NCBI GenBank assembly: GCA_947476275.1
Contig: CANJPQ010000021.1
Span: forward strand, 1-64,000
Source of the DNA: Fidelibacterota bacterium
GTDB lineage: Bacteria > Pseudomonadota > Alphaproteobacteria > Rhodospirillales > Rhodospirillaceae
Direction: 5' to 3'
DNA: 64,000 nt
The notes beneath the pieces were generated by a model that saw only the letters and a program-made list of their open reading frames with translations, was not told the DNA's origin and made no database searches. This document shows, in pieces, positions 63,496-64,000 of the stretch. The stretch's first letter is position 1, and each line of letters starts with the position of its first letter. Made by a program: the position numbers and the translations under genes.

Positions 63496-63650
63496 GAAAT
63501 CCTCCTGATGTTCGCTGAAGCTGTCGAGAAGCCGCCATATTAGCTATCGCCCGCACAACGTCCACGGCCTTGCGTCCCCCGCCTTGCATCCATGTCCAAA
63601 TGGGTCTAGGCAGCGGTCCCCGGGGATGGGGACGAGATAGGAACACGCAC

Positions 63651-64000
63651 TTGAAGATCGGACTCATCGGTAACGGCGCCATCGCCAAGCTTGTGACCAC
63701 TTTCTGCGCTGAACGCAGCGACAGGTTCACGGTGGTGGGCGCCATCGGCCTTCCCAGCGACACAGTCTCCGTCGGCAAGCATCCAATTGTGCAGGACTGG
63801 ACCGCTTTGAAGACCCTCGGCCCGGAGCTGGTGGTGGAATGTGCCGGCCATGGCGCCGTGAAGTCCTACGCCGCCGCCATCCTCAATGACGGCTTCGATC
63901 TCATTCTTGTCTCTACTGGCAGCCTGGCGGACGCCGCCCTTTGGGACGAAGTCAGCGCCGCGGCCAAGCGCTCCACCGGACAGCTGAAGCTGCCGGCCGG
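63651..64000 (+). CDS. aspartate dehydrogenase (partial, runs off right edge)
   Basis: The first 116 residues are visible: MKIGLIGNGAIAKLV (Rossmann, start TTG 63651), TVVGAIGLPSDTV, LVVECAGHGAVKSYAAAIL and FDLILVSTGSLADAALWDEV. This pattern matches aspartate dehydrogenases that make iminoaspartate for NAD synthesis or for polyhydroxybutyrate-linked metabolism. A GAACAC ribosome-binding-like site precedes the TTG. The 155 bases upstream, divergent from GST, hold the promoter; an inverted repeat GTCCCCGGGGA-type sequence (about 63615-63627) lies there. Confidence 0.85.
   Translation, partial: MKIGLIGNGAIAKLVTTFCAERSDRFTVVGAIGLPSDTVSVGKHPIVQDWTALKTLGPELVVECAGHGAVKSYAAAILNDGFDLILVSTGSLADAALWDEVSAAAKRSTGQLKLPA

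Overview
The window is about 64 kb of GC-rich, densely packed chromosomal DNA from an alphaproteobacterium. This rests on an Irr-type Fur regulator with a matching inverted-repeat box, an IalB-family secreted protein, a cold-shock protein with two CSD domains, a DinB with an N-terminal zinc ribbon, and frequent TTG/GTG starts. The order cannot be fixed from the sequence alone. No rRNA, tRNA, CRISPR array or prophage was found. The only insertion sequence is cut by the left edge: the minus strand of bases 1-33 encodes the first 11 residues of an IS21-type IstA, and this element appears to truncate a SYLF-domain gene.

Layout. 0-5.3 kb: IS21 end, truncated SYLF gene, TonB-dependent receptor, type II NADH dehydrogenase, glutathione peroxidase. 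5.3-10.8 kb: Bax-inhibitor-1 protein, a YbbAP-type ABC pair divergent from its usual partner TesA, and RNA phosphodiesterase ThpR. 10.8-20 kb: acetoacetate metabolism (CoA-transferase A/B and acetoacetyl-CoA synthetase) around a protein-repair set (LMW phosphatase plus fructosamine-kinase-like protein, and a divergent sirtuin), a zincin, pterin dehydratase, an EamA transporter, an RNA methyltransferase and IalB. 19.3-23.3 kb: PabC-PabB, a 2-hydroxyacid dehydrogenase and a secreted SH3 protein. 23.3-26.7 kb: an iron/oxidative-stress module (Irr, rubrerythrin, Fe-S CCG protein, DUF3501) with a visible Irr-type box, promoter and internal terminator. 26.7-33.6 kb: MFS exporter, double CSD protein, GlpK, MobA, a large cNMP-binding/TPR protein and a MarR regulator.

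34-43.2 kb: an accessory catabolic/uptake block with FAS1, DUF1330 proteins, a LysE exporter, a maleate-isomerase-like protein lacking both catalytic cysteines, a fumarylacetoacetate-hydrolase-like enzyme and a complete five-gene oligopeptide-type ABC importer with overlapping genes. 43.2-49.8 kb: thioredoxin-like ferredoxin, flavin monooxygenase, FAD-linked oxidase, acyl-CoA synthetase and gamma-glutamyltranspeptidase. 49.8-57.7 kb: secreted VOC protein, PAS-GGDEF(degenerate)-EAL protein, pirin, SufE, ArfB, ABC exporter and DinB. 57.7-64 kb: CoxG-CoxS-CoxM without a CoxL large subunit, a 2-hydroxychromene-2-carboxylate isomerase-like protein, a large secreted trypsin-like protease, a GST with a basic tail, and the start of an aspartate dehydrogenase.

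Non-coding highlights are a three-copy intergenic repeat family with compensatory stem changes, a REP-type hairpin pair, a 130-bp C/G-rich inverted repeat, a pair of overlapping stems in the ggt leader, an unexplained structured stretch upstream of irr, and three convergent gene pairs whose stop codons share one 4-bp palindrome. No single gene set is clearly a new defence or biosynthetic system. The best candidates for undescribed biology are the rubrerythrin/Fe-S/DUF3501 operon, the cysteine-less racemase-fold protein in its DUF1330/FAH/ABC cluster, the cNMP/TPR protein, and CoxGSM without CoxL.
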